Below, one piece after another: positions 58,101 through 64,000 of a stretch of 64,000 bases of DNA (positions are counted from its first letter, which is position 1; each line of letters starts with the position of its first letter). The DNA is from Xanthomonas melonis (GTDB lineage Bacteria; Pseudomonadota; Gammaproteobacteria; Xanthomonadales; Xanthomonadaceae). Where the stretch lies: positions 124,001 through 188,000 of the forward strand of contig NZ_JAJGQH010000001.1 in NCBI RefSeq assembly GCF_020783655.1, in the 5' to 3' direction. A model generated the notes under the pieces. The model did no database searches. It had not been told where the DNA came from and was given only the letters and a program-made list of their open reading frames with translations. The translations under genes and the position numbers were made by a program.

Positions 58101-58339
58101 TCAATTACAGTCTGCAGCGCACAGAGAAGCAGCTGACGCTGCAGTTGCAGCCCGGCCTGCTGATGCCGCCCGGCGGTGTGGTCTTCGCCTGGCCATACCA
58201 GGGCGAGCCCGGCAAGGCCAGCGTCAACGGCGAAACGGTGGAGTGGCAGAACGGCGAGTTACGCATCCAGCAACTGCCGGCAGCCGTGCAGATCGACGTG
58301 CCCAGCGCGGTACGGCGGGCCGAGAAGGCGTCGCCGTAG
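55175..58339 (+). CDS. Large exported multidomain protein: carbohydrate-binding, discoidin-like and (alpha/alpha)6 glycosidase-like regions
   Basis: A 1054-residue protein starting at GTG with a signal peptide (MKPVFLRLFAMTALAASGAAQA). Residues 23-185 look like a beta-sandwich carbohydrate-binding domain (FNDISAWRLVVSNQ, WWVNRPGFNFPKNW). Residues of about 189-307 resemble a F5/8 type C discoidin domain (RLADGKPDTFWLSGAVKQQT, then YQVRSSSDGRSW and RYLRFDL). A linking beta region follows. Residues of about 575-1000 look like a six-hairpin glycosidase: SYSRSWIRDGAMISEGLLRL, MVPCCVDDRGSDPVPENDSH, GELIYNIAEYYRYTGD and LPHAWVASDFVRSVLDMF. It is usually labelled only as a coagulation factor 5/8 domain protein. 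The GH family is not recognised. It is co-translated with the permeases and the next gene. Confidence 0.8.
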   Translation: MKPVFLRLFAMTALAASGAAQAQERVLDGFNDISAWRLVVSNQVSGSLRPVATTSGGHALCLDYNFNGVSGYVGIRRSLPITYPDNYRMSFALRGESPSNDLQFKLIDASGDNVWWVNRPGFNFPKNWATFNYRKRNIEKAWGPGADKQLRSSADVEFTIYNKVGGKGTVCFDRLTLTPLPAEDTSPLKAEAITDTAPALEQRLADGKPDTFWLSGAVKQQTVTLDLGKVREFGGAVVQWVPGLQASQYQVRSSSDGRSWRDLRTVTAGAGGTDWLALPDTEARYLRFDLKDGPNWRYGIKEVQVQPLAFAATPNDFIKSVAAQTPRGSYPRGFSGEQPYWTILGLDGGTEQGLIGEDGAVEVGKGGFSIEPFVVTGGKVLHWSDVSSEQSLQDDYLPIPSVDWHHDLMNLRVTAFVQGTPEQAQLVARYQLHNTGKDAREFTLALAVRPFQVNPPSQFLNTLGGISRIEQLSVDGGQVSVNGRPRVFAAQRPDAGFASAFDSGMDVGHLTAATPPSTSQVKDETGLASGVLLYRWKLEPGQRREVALVIPQTGAAQLPAGFDAETAQRQVAQQWRNKLDRVRISVPVEGKPVVDTLRTALAHMLISRIGPRLQPGTRSYSRSWIRDGAMISEGLLRLGREDVVRDYVDWFAPYQFADGMVPCCVDDRGSDPVPENDSHGELIYNIAEYYRYTGDRPFLEKMWPHVTGAFDYMEKLRASERTEENFMRNPAFYGMMPVSISHEGYSAKPVHSYWDNFWALRGYKDAAMLAGALDKPEDLARFGAARDEFSGDLIASLGAAVRQHALDFLPGSAELGDFDATSTTIALTPGGEQQRLPQELLNNTFERYWKEFSDRRDGKREWKDYTPYEWRNVAAFVRLGWRERAWDATTFFFKDRAPQPWNQWAEVVSRTPRTPFFVGDLPHAWVASDFVRSVLDMFAYTREADQSIVIAAGTPTRWFEGKGIAIAELRTPYGRLNYSLQRTEKQLTLQLQPGLLMPPGGVVFAWPYQGEPGKASVNGETVEWQNGELRIQQLPAAVQIDVPSAVRRAEKASP

Positions 58340-59298
58340 TGCAGAGGCCTTGTCCAGCAAGGGCAGGGCAGTGGCGTGCCGGCAGCAAGCAGCTTGCCGC
58401 GCGTTTCTTGTTGCTGGCGTGCGCGATGGGGGCACAGGCTGCTCTGGCGGCGCAGCAGGTCGAGACCGAGCGGGCGCGGGACGGCGGCCGGCCTCCGATC
58501 AGCATGCGATCTACTCAGGCAGGGCCCGTGCGCCAGATGACCCTGGTCACGCTGAACCTGCATCACGACCGCGACGACTGGCCGGGCCGTCGCGCGCATA
58601 TCGCCAAGCAGCTCAAACGGCTGGCGCCAGACGTGATCGCCCTGCAGGAAGTCATCGAGCGGCACGGCAGCGTGGAAAACCAGGCCGGCTGGCTGGCGCG
58701 CAAGCTGGATTACGAGCTCATCTTCGCCTCGGTCGATCCGGTTGGCGCGGCCAAGCGTTACGGCAATGCGCTGCTCAGCCGGCGCAAGGTGCTGGCCCGC
58801 CACCAGCGGCAGTTGCAGCCGCTGGACGACTATCGCGTTGCCGCGCACTTGCAGGTCGACGTCGAGGGCCAGCCGGTCAACGTCTATGTCACCCATCTCA
58901 ACGAACGCGCAGACGCACACGGCACCGCCACGCGGACGCGTCAGGTTGCCGATCTGCTGGAATTCGTTGCCACCACCAGCGCGCAGGCCCCAGTGGTGAT
59001 CGCCGGCGATTTCAACACTGCCGCCGATGCGCTGGATCTGGAAGCGCTGCGCAAGAGTTATGGGGACAGCTACGGCAGCGTCCACCGTAACGGTGATGCC
59101 AGCGTCAGCACCTTGAACACGCACGTCTTCGCCAAACCCGCGCGCATCGACCACGTGTTCTTCCAGCAGAACCGCCTGCTCGCGCGCGAAGCGCGCATTT
59201 TATTCGACACGCCTTACGCCGAAGGCCGTTGGGCGTCGGATCACTACGGCGTCTGGGTGCGCCTGCAGCTGGCCGCCGATCAGTCCGTTGCCCCCTGA
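58339..59298 (+). CDS. Exported endonuclease/exonuclease/phosphatase-fold hydrolase
   Basis: A 319-residue protein. The GTG start overlaps the preceding TAG stop (TAGTG) and gives a signal peptide (LAARFLLLACAMGAQAALA). The catalytic fold is complete: TLNLHHDRDDW, IALQEV, THLNERAD, IAGDFNTAADALD, RIDHVFF and SDHYGVW. These are the metal and His/Asp motifs of DNase I, sphingomyelinase and phosphodiesterase relatives. It probably cleaves a phosphodiester or phosphomonoester in the periplasm. The operon context suggests a substituted glycan, but that is inference. A strong REP-like hairpin follows and may end the operon. Confidence 0.85.
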   Translation: MQRPCPARAGQWRAGSKQLAARFLLLACAMGAQAALAAQQVETERARDGGRPPISMRSTQAGPVRQMTLVTLNLHHDRDDWPGRRAHIAKQLKRLAPDVIALQEVIERHGSVENQAGWLARKLDYELIFASVDPVGAAKRYGNALLSRRKVLARHQRQLQPLDDYRVAAHLQVDVEGQPVNVYVTHLNERADAHGTATRTRQVADLLEFVATTSAQAPVVIAGDFNTAADALDLEALRKSYGDSYGSVHRNGDASVSTLNTHVFAKPARIDHVFFQQNRLLAREARILFDTPYAEGRWASDHYGVWVRLQLAADQSVAP

Positions 59299-59317
59299 CC
59301 GCATCTGGCCGCAAGCC

Positions 59318-59383
59318 GTAGGAGTGCCCCCGGGCGCGGCGGGCTGTACCGGTGACGCCCGTCGCGTCTGGGCGCGCTCCTAC
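59318..59383. repeat. REP-like hairpin after the sugar operon
   Basis: GTAGGAGTGCCC and GGGCGCGCTCCTAC bracket an inner CGCGGCGGGC/GCCCGTCGCG stem. This 66-base imperfect palindrome has the GTAGGAGC...GCTCCTAC ends typical of repetitive extragenic palindromes in Xanthomonas, Stenotrophomonas and Pseudomonas. It lies between convergent genes. Confidence 0.75.
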
Positions 59384-59407
59384 AGAAGAGGGCTTCGCAT
59401 CCAGCGA

Positions 59408-60628
59408 TCACCCATGCAGGCGATTGAAGATCTGTACGCCTGCCAGCCATACGCCGGTCATGCTGCCGACATTGGTCAGCAGGAAGGTCAGCACCACGCG
59501 CGACACGCGATTGCGGTACCAGCCGCGCAGGGTCTGCGCGTCGTCGCGCAGGGTCAGGAAGTCGCCGTACGCCGGCTTGCGCATATGCACTTCGACCAGC
59601 GCCGCGAAGGCGCCGGTCGGCACGCTCAGACGGAACGGCTTGAATGGAGCGACCAATGCAGCGGTGAGGATGCTCAGCGGGTGGCTGCCAGCCAGCAGGC
59701 AGCCCAACGCAGCCATGCCGCCGGTATACATCGCCCATTGCAGCAACAGGTCTGCGCCCATGCTCAGGCCGCCGCGCCAGAAGCCGACCGCGATGCCGGC
59801 GATGATGACCGCCAGGATGCCGAGCGTGATCCACGGGATACGCTTGCGCTGCTGCACGTGTTCCAGCGACTCGCGTAGCGGGCCCGGTGCCTCGGTGTCC
59901 TGTTCCAGATGTCGCGCAAGCCCTGCCAGATGTCCGGCACCGACCACGGCCAGCACTTCGCGCTGGCCAGGATCGGCTTCCTCGCGCAGGCGCGTGGCCA
60001 TGTAGCGATCGCGCTCGGCGATCACCGTTTCGTACAACTCCGGGCTTTCGCTGGCGAAATCACCGAAGCTCGCTTCCAGCATGTCGCCCTGCTTGAGCTT
60101 TTCGATCTCCTCTTCGCCGACTTCGTCGGCCGCGAACAGCCCGCCAAGCAGGCCGCCGGCCAGTTTCATCTTGCCGAAGAAACCCAGCCGGCCGGAGGCA
60201 CGCTTGAAGGTAAGGCCGACCTCGCGATCGATCAGGTGCACCGGCAGGCCCTGCGCGCGTGCCAGGCTGACCGCCTCCTTCAACTCCGCGCCCGGCTCGA
60301 TGCCGAGTTGCTTGGCCAGGCGCCGCTGATACGCGGCCAGGGCCAGATTCGCCGCGAACAAGGCCACGCGCCCCTTGCGGATCACCTGCACCAGATCCAG
60401 ACGCGCTAGCGCGTCCGGGTCGCTCAACGCCTGCAGGCGCTGCGCATCCAGTTCCACCGCGACGGCGTCGTAGCGGCCGCTGCCGATCGCCCGCTGCACC
60501 GCAGCCACGCTGGCCAGCGATACATGCGCGGTGCCCAGCAAGGTATAGCGCACGCCATCGCGCTCGACGATGCGATGAGGCTGGCCGGAAAGCGCATCGT
60601 CCAGACTGTGGGGGAGCTGCTCGGTCAT
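59408..60628 (-). CDS. TraB/PrgY-family membrane protein
   Basis: A 406-residue protein. The N-terminal TraB/GumN-like domain has TLLGTAHVSLASVAAV, YDAVAVELDAQRLQAL and VVGAGHLAGLARHL, with the GTAH and GH(L) motifs of this putative metalloprotease-like fold. The C-terminal third has about four membrane helices (IPWITLGILAVIIAGIAVGF and onwards). Relatives include enterococcal PrgY, which limits pheromone activity. The role in bacteria without pheromones is unclear. Starts at 60640 (MNDPMTEQ) or 60628 (MTEQ) are both possible, overlapping or just after the upstream acetyltransferase stop. Confidence 0.85.
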   Translation of the reverse strand: MTEQLPHSLDDALSGQPHRIVERDGVRYTLLGTAHVSLASVAAVQRAIGSGRYDAVAVELDAQRLQALSDPDALARLDLVQVIRKGRVALFAANLALAAYQRRLAKQLGIEPGAELKEAVSLARAQGLPVHLIDREVGLTFKRASGRLGFFGKMKLAGGLLGGLFAADEVGEEEIEKLKQGDMLEASFGDFASESPELYETVIAERDRYMATRLREEADPGQREVLAVVGAGHLAGLARHLEQDTEAPGPLRESLEHVQQRKRIPWITLGILAVIIAGIAVGFWRGGLSMGADLLLQWAMYTGGMAALGCLLAGSHPLSILTAALVAPFKPFRLSVPTGAFAALVEVHMRKPAYGDFLTLRDDAQTLRGWYRNRVSRVVLTFLLTNVGSMTGVWLAGVQIFNRLHG

Positions 60629-60632
60629 GGGG

Positions 60633-61160
60633 TCATTCATCAGAAGGAGGGGTGGTGTCGCCGGAGCCGAGCTGGCGCTGCATCTGCACGCCATCCAGCC
60701 AGCGACCATGCTTGCGACCGATACCGGTAAAGACTCCGACCGTGCGGAATCCAAAACGTTCATGCAGGCGCAGCGAGGCACGGTTTTCGGCATCGCCGAT
60801 CACCGCGATCATCTGCCGGTAGCCGCGTTGCTCGCATAGGGCGATCAGCTCGCCCAGCAGGGCCTTGCCGATCCCGCGGCCTTGCATGCCGGCGGCGAGA
60901 TATATCGAGTTCTCCACCGTCCAGCGATAGCCAGCACGTGTTCGGAACGCGCTCGCATACGCATACCCAGCAACCACGCCGTCGGCTTCGGCAACCAGAT
61001 ACGGGTAGCCGGCGTCCACGATCGCGCGCATACGCGCATGCATCTGTTCGCTCGACGGTATCGCGTACTCATAGGTATTGCACCCGGCGATCTGCTCCGC
61101 ATAGATCGCGGTGATCGCCGGAATATCCGCATCGCGGACCGCACGCAGCGCGACGGGCAT
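60633..61160 (-). CDS. GNAT acetyltransferase, phosphinothricin acetyltransferase-like
   Basis: A 175-residue GNAT enzyme. The acetyl-CoA loop reads GMQGRGIGKALLGELIALCEQRG. Other features are RAVRDADIPAITAIYAEQI, SAFRTRAGYRWTVENSIYL and ENRASLRLHERFGFRTVGVF. This is the pattern of phosphinothricin/methionine sulfone acetyltransferases. These often detoxify methionine sulfoximine-type compounds, but the substrate here is unknown. It sits four bases after aguB and just before the TraB-like gene, within a run of minus-strand genes. Confidence 0.88.
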   Translation of the reverse strand: MPVALRAVRDADIPAITAIYAEQIAGCNTYEYAIPSSEQMHARMRAIVDAGYPYLVAEADGVVAGYAYASAFRTRAGYRWTVENSIYLAAGMQGRGIGKALLGELIALCEQRGYRQMIAVIGDAENRASLRLHERFGFRTVGVFTGIGRKHGRWLDGVQMQRQLGSGDTTPPSDE

Positions 61161-61164
61161 GCGA

Positions 61165-62049
61165 TCAGTCGATGTAGCGCTTGAGCAGATCGCCGTACGC
61201 ATCGATGCGGCGATCGCGCAGGAACGGCCAGATGCGACGTACCTGTTCGCTGCGCTGCAGATCCACATCGCAGATCAGCACCGTCGGCTCCTGGCCGGCT
61301 TCGGCGATGAATTCGCCCTGCGGTCCCAGCACGTGGCTGTTGCCCCAGAACTGGATGCCGGATGCGCCCAGCGGCGAAGGCTCGTGGCCGACGCGGTTGC
61401 ACGACAGCACCGGCACCCCGTTGGCGACCGCGTGCCCGCGATGGCTCAGGATCCACGCATCGCGCTGACGTTCCTGTTCGGGCTGCTGGTCGTCCGGGTC
61501 CCAGCCGATCGCGGTGGGGTAGAGCAGCAGCTCGGCGCCGGCCAGCGCCATCAGGCGCGCCGCTTCCGGGTACCACTGATCCCAGCAGACAAGCACGCCC
61601 AGGCGGCCGACCGAGGTGTCGATCGGCGTAAAGCCCAGGTCGCCAGGGGTGAAATAGAACTTCTCGTAGAACCCCGGGTCGTCGGGGATGTGCATCTTGC
61701 GGTACTTGCCGAGCAGCCGGCCGTCCTTTTCGAACACCACGGCGGTGTTGTGGTAGAGGCCGGCGGCGCGGCGCTCGAACAGCGAGGCCACCAGCACCAC
61801 GCCGTGCTGTTTGGCCAGCGCGCTCAGACGCTCGGTGCTCGGGCCCGGAATGGGCTCGGCCAGATTGAATTCCTCCACCGACTCGTGCTGACAGAAGTAC
61901 GCACCGTTGTGCAGTTCCTGCAGCAGCACCAGCTTGGCGCCTTGCGCGGCGGCTTCGGCCACGCGTGCCTCGATCACGGCCAGATTGGCCTCGGCATCGC
62001 CGTGGTTGCGCTCCTGGATCAGCGCGACGGAAAGGGAATGACGGGTCAT
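61165..62049 (-). CDS. aguB: N-carbamoylputrescine amidase
   Basis: A 294-residue nitrilase-superfamily enzyme. The triad is E45 (LLQELHNGAYFC), K118 (YRKMHIPDD) and C155 (LVCWDQWYPEAARL). It hydrolyses N-carbamoylputrescine to putrescine, CO2 and ammonia, completing the agmatine route. The neighbouring upstream gene is aguA, whose product it uses. The ATG at 62049 is preferred; an ATG at 62061 would add four residues. The 75 bases to aguA show no terminator, so they are likely one operon. Confidence 0.95.
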   Translation of the reverse strand: MTRHSLSVALIQERNHGDAEANLAVIEARVAEAAAQGAKLVLLQELHNGAYFCQHESVEEFNLAEPIPGPSTERLSALAKQHGVVLVASLFERRAAGLYHNTAVVFEKDGRLLGKYRKMHIPDDPGFYEKFYFTPGDLGFTPIDTSVGRLGVLVCWDQWYPEAARLMALAGAELLLYPTAIGWDPDDQQPEQERQRDAWILSHRGHAVANGVPVLSCNRVGHEPSPLGASGIQFWGNSHVLGPQGEFIAEAGQEPTVLICDVDLQRSEQVRRIWPFLRDRRIDAYGDLLKRYID

Positions 62050-62124
62050 GGAAACGTCCAACTGGGTGGCGCACTAAGGTAGCGCGCCCTGGCGTAATGC
62101 CGGCCTGCCGGCCGGGACGGTAAC

Positions 62125-63159
62125 TCAGGCGGCCAGCAGGCCGGCGGGCAACTGCATGGTCAGGCAGTGCAGGCTGCCGTTCTGCCAGATCAGCGCGCGG
62201 CACGGCACCGGCACGATTTCGTGCTGCGGGAACGCTTCGGCCAGCACGGCCTGCGCAGCGGCGTCGGCGGCATCGCCATACGCCGGCATCAGCACTGCGC
62301 CGTTGACGATCAGGAAGTTGGCGTACGACGCCGCCAGGCGCCGGCCCTGGTCGAGAATCGGCTGCGCCCATGGCAGCACGAACAGCCGGTACGGTTGCCC
62401 GTCGGCCTTGCGCAAGGCCGCCAGTTCGTTGCCCATCGCCTGCAGCTCGGCGTAGTGCGAATCGCCAGGCGCATCGCAGCCCTGGTAGACGATGGCATCC
62501 GGACCGGCGAAGCGTGCCAGCGTATCGATGTGCGCGTCGGTGTCGTCGCCCTCCAGGTAGCCATGGTCCAGCCACAGCACGCGGTCCTGTGCCAGCCACG
62601 CGGCCAGGTCGCTGCTCAGCGATTCGCGGCTGCGTTGCGGATGGCGCTCGTGCAGGCATTTCCAGGTGGTCAGCAAGGTGCCGGCGCCGTCGGTCTCGAT
62701 CGCGCCGCCTTCCAGGGCGAAATCCACCGTCTGCACCGGCGCGGGCACGAAGACCTGCGCCGCATCCAGTGAACTCACCAGCTGATCGTCCAGGCTGGCC
62801 TCGAACTTGCCGCCCCAACCGGTGAAGCGGAAATCCATCAGCCGGAAGCCACCATCCTGACGCAGGGTGATCGGGCCGGAATCGCGCAGCCAGGTGTCGT
62901 TGTAGGCCGCCACCACGAAGCGTACGCGCGTCATGTCCAGCCGTGCCGAACGCAGCCGCGCCTCGGCGTAGATCTGCAAGTCGTCGTCTGCCACGCAGAT
63001 GATCACCGGCTCGAAGCGGGCGATCGCCGTGACCAGCGCGATGTAGGTCTCTTCCACATCGGCCAGGCGTTCGGCCCAATCGGTCCCGGCGTGCGGCCAC
63101 GCGAGCAATACAGCGGATTGAGGTTCCCATTCGGCGGGAAAGCGGAGACGGTCGGTCAT
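62125..63159 (-). CDS. aguA: Agmatine deiminase
   Basis: A 344-residue guanidino-group modifying enzyme (peptidyl-arginine-deiminase fold). It converts agmatine to N-carbamoylputrescine. Features are PAEWEPQSAVLLAWPHAGTDW, NDTWLRDSGPI, GGAIETDGAGTLLTT, DHGYLEGDDTDAHIDTLARF and the catalytic cysteine near the C-terminus (GSLHCLTMQLP, C332). The ATG at 63159 gives the family start MTDRLRFPAEW; open frame upstream to 63312 is not supported. It heads the aguA-aguB-GNAT-TraB-like run. Confidence 0.95.
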   Translation of the reverse strand: MTDRLRFPAEWEPQSAVLLAWPHAGTDWAERLADVEETYIALVTAIARFEPVIICVADDDLQIYAEARLRSARLDMTRVRFVVAAYNDTWLRDSGPITLRQDGGFRLMDFRFTGWGGKFEASLDDQLVSSLDAAQVFVPAPVQTVDFALEGGAIETDGAGTLLTTWKCLHERHPQRSRESLSSDLAAWLAQDRVLWLDHGYLEGDDTDAHIDTLARFAGPDAIVYQGCDAPGDSHYAELQAMGNELAALRKADGQPYRLFVLPWAQPILDQGRRLAASYANFLIVNGAVLMPAYGDAADAAAQAVLAEAFPQHEIVPVPCRALIWQNGSLHCLTMQLPAGLLAA

Positions 63160-63372
63160 GCCTGGCAGATACTCATCTTGGTGTCCGGACCGCGGCCCGG
63201 AGGTGTGTCGATACCCTGCACCCGGTGCAGGCTCTTGCGATCCTGACACACGCTCGCGCGTCAGGCCTTGGTGCAGATTCGCAGCAGGACGTGTCCGGTT
63301 GCTGACGGGCACGGCGCTCGCGGCTTGCGTGGCGGTCCGGCCTGCGCTGCACGTGGCGGCGCAGGCGCGCGA

Positions 63373-63714
63373 TCACTTGATCGGCGGCTTCGGCCCGATC
63401 TCGTTGGCGTCGGCCTGATTGGCCACCACGTCGATCACCTTGCTCTTCTCGAAGTACACGGTGAACGCCGGGTACACCCAGCGATGGATCGTCGGCCACT
63501 GACGCTTCTGGCCGCCGCGCGGATCCAGCTTTTCCTGCGGCGCGCCGTAACGGCTTTCGACCTGGCTCATGCTGTCGCCGCGCAAGGGCAGGGCAGCGGC
63601 AGGTTTTTGCTGGACGCGGTCGATCAGCAGCGTTTCGGCCGAAGCGACGGCGCTGATCCCCATCAACGCGATTGTCAGCACGATCGGCGGCATCACAAAC
63701 AAACGGTTGCGCAT
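63373..63714 (-). CDS. Small secreted hypothetical protein
   Basis: A 113-residue protein with a signal peptide (LTIALMGISAVASA, cleavage before ETL). The mature part contains RGDSMSQVESRYGAPQEKLD and WPTIHRWVYPAFTVYFEKSK, then VIDVVAN. This is the pattern of small SmpA/BamE-like-fold proteins (MSQVESRYGxP). It is common in Xanthomonadales and Pseudomonadales as a conserved hypothetical. No partner gene adjoins. The 213-base gap to aguA holds nothing recognised. Confidence 0.75.
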   Translation of the reverse strand: MRNRLFVMPPIVLTIALMGISAVASAETLLIDRVQQKPAAALPLRGDSMSQVESRYGAPQEKLDPRGGQKRQWPTIHRWVYPAFTVYFEKSKVIDVVANQADANEIGPKPPIK

Positions 63715-63872
63715 GTCATCTACTCCCCAGTGGACAAGATTCGAGTGGCGATTACAGCAAAAAACCATGGCCCGCGCCGGTCGCGCAGCACCCGGGCGTG
63801 CCTGTCATCCAGGCAGGTGTGGCGCTCGCAGCGGACGCGGGCGCGATGGCCTGCAGCAAGGCAACGACCAAG

Positions 63873-63898
63873 AAAAAACCGCCCGGAGGCGGCTTTCT
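63873..63898 (-). terminator. Intrinsic terminator after rpmJ
   Basis: Read on the minus strand: AAAGCCGCC-TCC-GGGCGG followed by a run of six T. It lies about 25 bases beyond the rpmJ stop. Confidence 0.88.
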
Positions 63899-63923
63899 CG
63901 GGTCTGGCACGCGCCGCAAAGGC

Positions 63924-64000
63924 TCAGCGCTGACGCGCCTTGAAACGCGGGTTCGACTTGCAGATCACGAAGACCTTGCCGCGGCGGCGGACCACCTTGC
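63924..64000 (-). CDS. rpmJ: 50S ribosomal protein L36, 5' end beyond the window
   Basis: The last 25 codons are visible (KVVRRRGKVFVICKSNPRFK, then ARQR and TGA). This matches the C-terminus of the 41-residue, zinc-poor L36 type found in Xanthomonas: the histidine ligand of zinc-binding L36 (EPKHKQRQG) is replaced (NPRFKARQR). The start lies to the right of the window. A terminator hairpin follows. Confidence 0.93.
   Translation of the reverse strand, partial: KVVRRRGKVFVICKSNPRFKARQR

Noticed and set aside
53461-59298. Horizontal island with own integrase around the sugar operon
   Set aside because: Base composition resembles the neighbours and there is no integrase, tRNA junction or direct repeat at the edges.

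Overview
This window is high-GC gammaproteobacterial chromosome and almost certainly comes from Xanthomonas. The clearest marker is the arginine cluster. It uses N-acetylornithine carbamoyltransferase, N-acetylcitrulline deacetylase and a fused N-acetylglutamate kinase/synthase, and proB-proA follow directly. Other Xanthomonas-like markers are an alpha-amino acid ester hydrolase whose catalytic residues match the X. citri enzyme, a bacterial glutaminyl cyclase, and DksA with a long Lys/Ala/Pro N-terminus. No phage, insertion sequence, CRISPR array or rRNA was seen.

Layout. 1-7.1 kb: dihydroorotase (cut by the window edge), yidD, the extended dksA, an MFS exporter overlapping sufE, a repeat-rich gap, cysS and a small secreted protein. 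7.3-18.3 kb: the arginine/proline block argF'-argG-argE'-argB(A)-GNAT-argC-argH-yciI-like-proB-proA. 18.5-24.4 kb: a frameshifted GH95 glycosidase, the ester hydrolase and a second MFS transporter. 24.4-31.1 kb: tRNA-Pro(CGG) and the cytochrome bd module, with cydABX on the minus strand and cydDC on the plus strand around a perfect FNR-type box. 31.2-40.0 kb: a DUF1294 protein, metX and the complete cytochrome c maturation operon ccmABCDEFGHI (minus strand). 40.3-43.9 kb: methionine-type aminotransferase plus omega-amidase, glutaminyl cyclase and a secreted protein. 44.1-48.7 kb: scpA-scpB-rluB on the minus strand, then yciI-like and bolA. 49-59.3 kb: a LacI regulator and a six-gene carbohydrate operon (GH144-type lipoprotein, ABC binding protein, two permeases, a 1054-residue multidomain putative glycosidase, and an exported endonuclease/exonuclease/phosphatase-fold hydrolase). 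59.4-63.7 kb: a TraB-family membrane protein, GNAT, aguB and aguA (agmatine to putrescine) and a small secreted protein. The window ends inside rpmJ.

The most unusual signals are two. (1) A family of palindromic elements whose arms are tandem heptanucleotides (GGGACCC, GGGATTC or GGGATTA). Six copies lie between neighbouring genes, mostly inside operons. One has entered the argG reading frame and brackets its ribosome binding site, and another supplies the stop codon of the omega-amidase. (2) The 49-59 kb carbohydrate locus. It has three matching LacI-type operators, no ATPase for its transporter, and a set of enzymes that would suit a beta-1,2-glucan-like, possibly phosphodiester-substituted, substrate. 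That substrate is inference.
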